Source of the DNA: Phycisphaerales bacterium
Lineage (GTDB): Bacteria; Planctomycetota; Phycisphaerae; SM23-33
Direction of reading: 5' to 3'
Length of the DNA stretch: 22,212 nucleotides
Assembly (NCBI GenBank): GCA_003485185.1
Contig: DNAS01000045.1
Location: 7,894 to 30,105, forward strand
Positions 21,678-22,212 of the stretch are shown here, one piece after another. Made by a program: the position numbers and the translations under genes. The number at the start of each line of letters is the position of its first letter. Position 1 is the stretch's first letter. The notes under the pieces are model-generated. The model saw only the letters and a program-made list of their open reading frames with translations. It was not told the DNA's origin and made no database searches.

Positions 21678-22212
21678 CTACTTGGCCGCTTGGGTTTCCG
21701 CCGCCGAAGCCGCCAGGCTTTCAAAAACCTTGTTCATGCTTTCGATGGTGACGTAGCCCTTGTCGAATCGGGCGTAGGCGATCCGGGCGTCAGCGCCATC
21801 CTGTGTTTGAGGAACGCCCGCGTTGATCCACCTTGCGCCGACGACCAGCGGTTCGTACCGTGGACCGGTGGACCCGGCGGGTACGGCGGCGAGCACGTTT
21901 CCACCTGCGGCAACCGGCTCGCCCTTGACCGCCGCGGGAGAGGCGGCCGGGCCCTCCGCGGACATCTCGCGGACGTAGAGCACCGGCGCGGATTCTTCCT
22001 GCCAACTCGCGGCCACGAAATACCATTTCGCCGGATTCCACGCCTGCTCAACGTCCGACTCGGCGTAGACGAAGTCCGCGTCATCCCCATCGCCGTTCAA
22101 GTCGCCCACCGGTCCCGTGTGCCCGCCAAGAGTCGGCTTCTCGCCCCGCCCCACGCGGAATCGCAACTTGCCGCCTTCGATCCACAAGGACCACGCCCCG
22201 CTGCTGTAAGGC
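21678..22212 (-). CDS. Partial LamG/concanavalin-like secreted protein, 5' end beyond window
   Basis: The frame is open to the right edge and ends with TAG at 21678, giving 177 visible residues. The first visible residues PYSSGAWSLWIEGGKLRFRV and later AWNPAKWYFVAASWQEESAP with VLYVREM are typical strands of a concanavalin-like LamG domain. A stretch DLNGDGDDADFVYAES resembles a calcium-binding acidic loop inserted in the domain. The C-terminus (ESMNKVFESLAASAAETQAAK) has no PEP-CTERM anchor, unlike the other LamG proteins here. A possible TTG at 22187 is within the domain and should not be taken as the start. It may be the tail of a larger enzyme with a LamG appendage; the N-terminal part is not visible. 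Confidence 0.8.
   Translation of the reverse strand, partial: PYSSGAWSLWIEGGKLRFRVGRGEKPTLGGHTGPVGDLNGDGDDADFVYAESDVEQAWNPAKWYFVAASWQEESAPVLYVREMSAEGPAASPAAVKGEPVAAGGNVLAAVPAGSTGPRYEPLVVGARWINAGVPQTQDGADARIAYARFDKGYVTIESMNKVFESLAASAAETQAAK

Noticed and set aside
1..22212. Insertion sequence, phage or CRISPR content
   Set aside because: I saw no transposase, integrase, terminal inverted repeats with target duplications, cas genes or regular repeats; the duplicated block has no mobile gene associated with it.

Overview
The window looks like a piece of a Planctomycetota chromosome, most likely Phycisphaerae or a relative. The basis is a GC-rich sequence carrying four proteins that end in PEP-CTERM anchors (PEP, hydrophobic stretch, RRRR/RRRK), three pseudopilin-like proteins with an FTLIELLVVIAI N-terminus, and many secreted carbohydrate-active enzymes with LamG-type partners. 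This assignment is inferred from protein style; no rRNA or other marker gene is present. Every gene I accept is on the minus strand, so transcription runs from high to low coordinates. The long plus-strand ORFs are antisense shadows.

Layout in transcription order (right to left): a partial LamG-like gene cut by the right edge (21678-22212); pseudopilin 3 (20714-21478); a LamG PEP-CTERM protein (19773-20573); a large beta-helical PEP-CTERM protein (17646-19649); pseudopilin 2 (16736-17407); an operon of a secreted alpha/alpha-barrel enzyme (14746-16326), a secreted metallophosphoesterase (13641-14693), a 41-residue membrane or secreted peptide (13494-13619) and an alpha/beta-hydrolase esterase (12682-13497); a short chimeric ORF (12261-12458); a second LamG PEP-CTERM protein (10836-11714); a two-gene unit of an unassigned secreted barrel protein (8610-10658) and a DUF1961-like protein (7742-8593); a third LamG PEP-CTERM protein (6667-7500); pseudopilin 1 (5760-6494); a GH16 enzyme (4676-5680); a cytoplasmic alpha/alpha-barrel protein (3354-4631); a clan GH-A-like hydrolase with a CBM9-like tail (1027-3285); and a URO-D/corrinoid-methyltransferase-like protein cut by the left edge (1-983).

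The most interesting structure is non-coding. Four promoters (about 7653-7680, 12067-12094, 16539-16566 and 20634-20661, minus strand) share a TTGCAA-like -35, a spacer of exactly 16 bp and a TATAAT-like -10, and each spacer carries the same near-palindromic core, TGCAACWGTTGG. Three precede LamG PEP-CTERM genes and one precedes the enzyme operon. This suggests one regulator co-controls surface display proteins and glycan-degrading enzymes. Two of these promoters (12067 and 16539) lie in a duplicated block of about 576 bp (11789-12364 and 16266-16842). The left copy carries relics of the genes that flank the right copy, including a pseudopilin C-terminal tail whose only two base changes are both synonymous.

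As a working model (inference), this is a polysaccharide-utilisation locus in which PEP-CTERM-anchored LamG and beta-helix proteins and pseudopilin-like proteins form the surface layer, while GH16, GH-A, alpha/alpha-barrel, esterase and phosphoesterase enzymes process a complex glycan. No SusC/SusD, sulfatase, exosortase or regulator gene is visible in the window.
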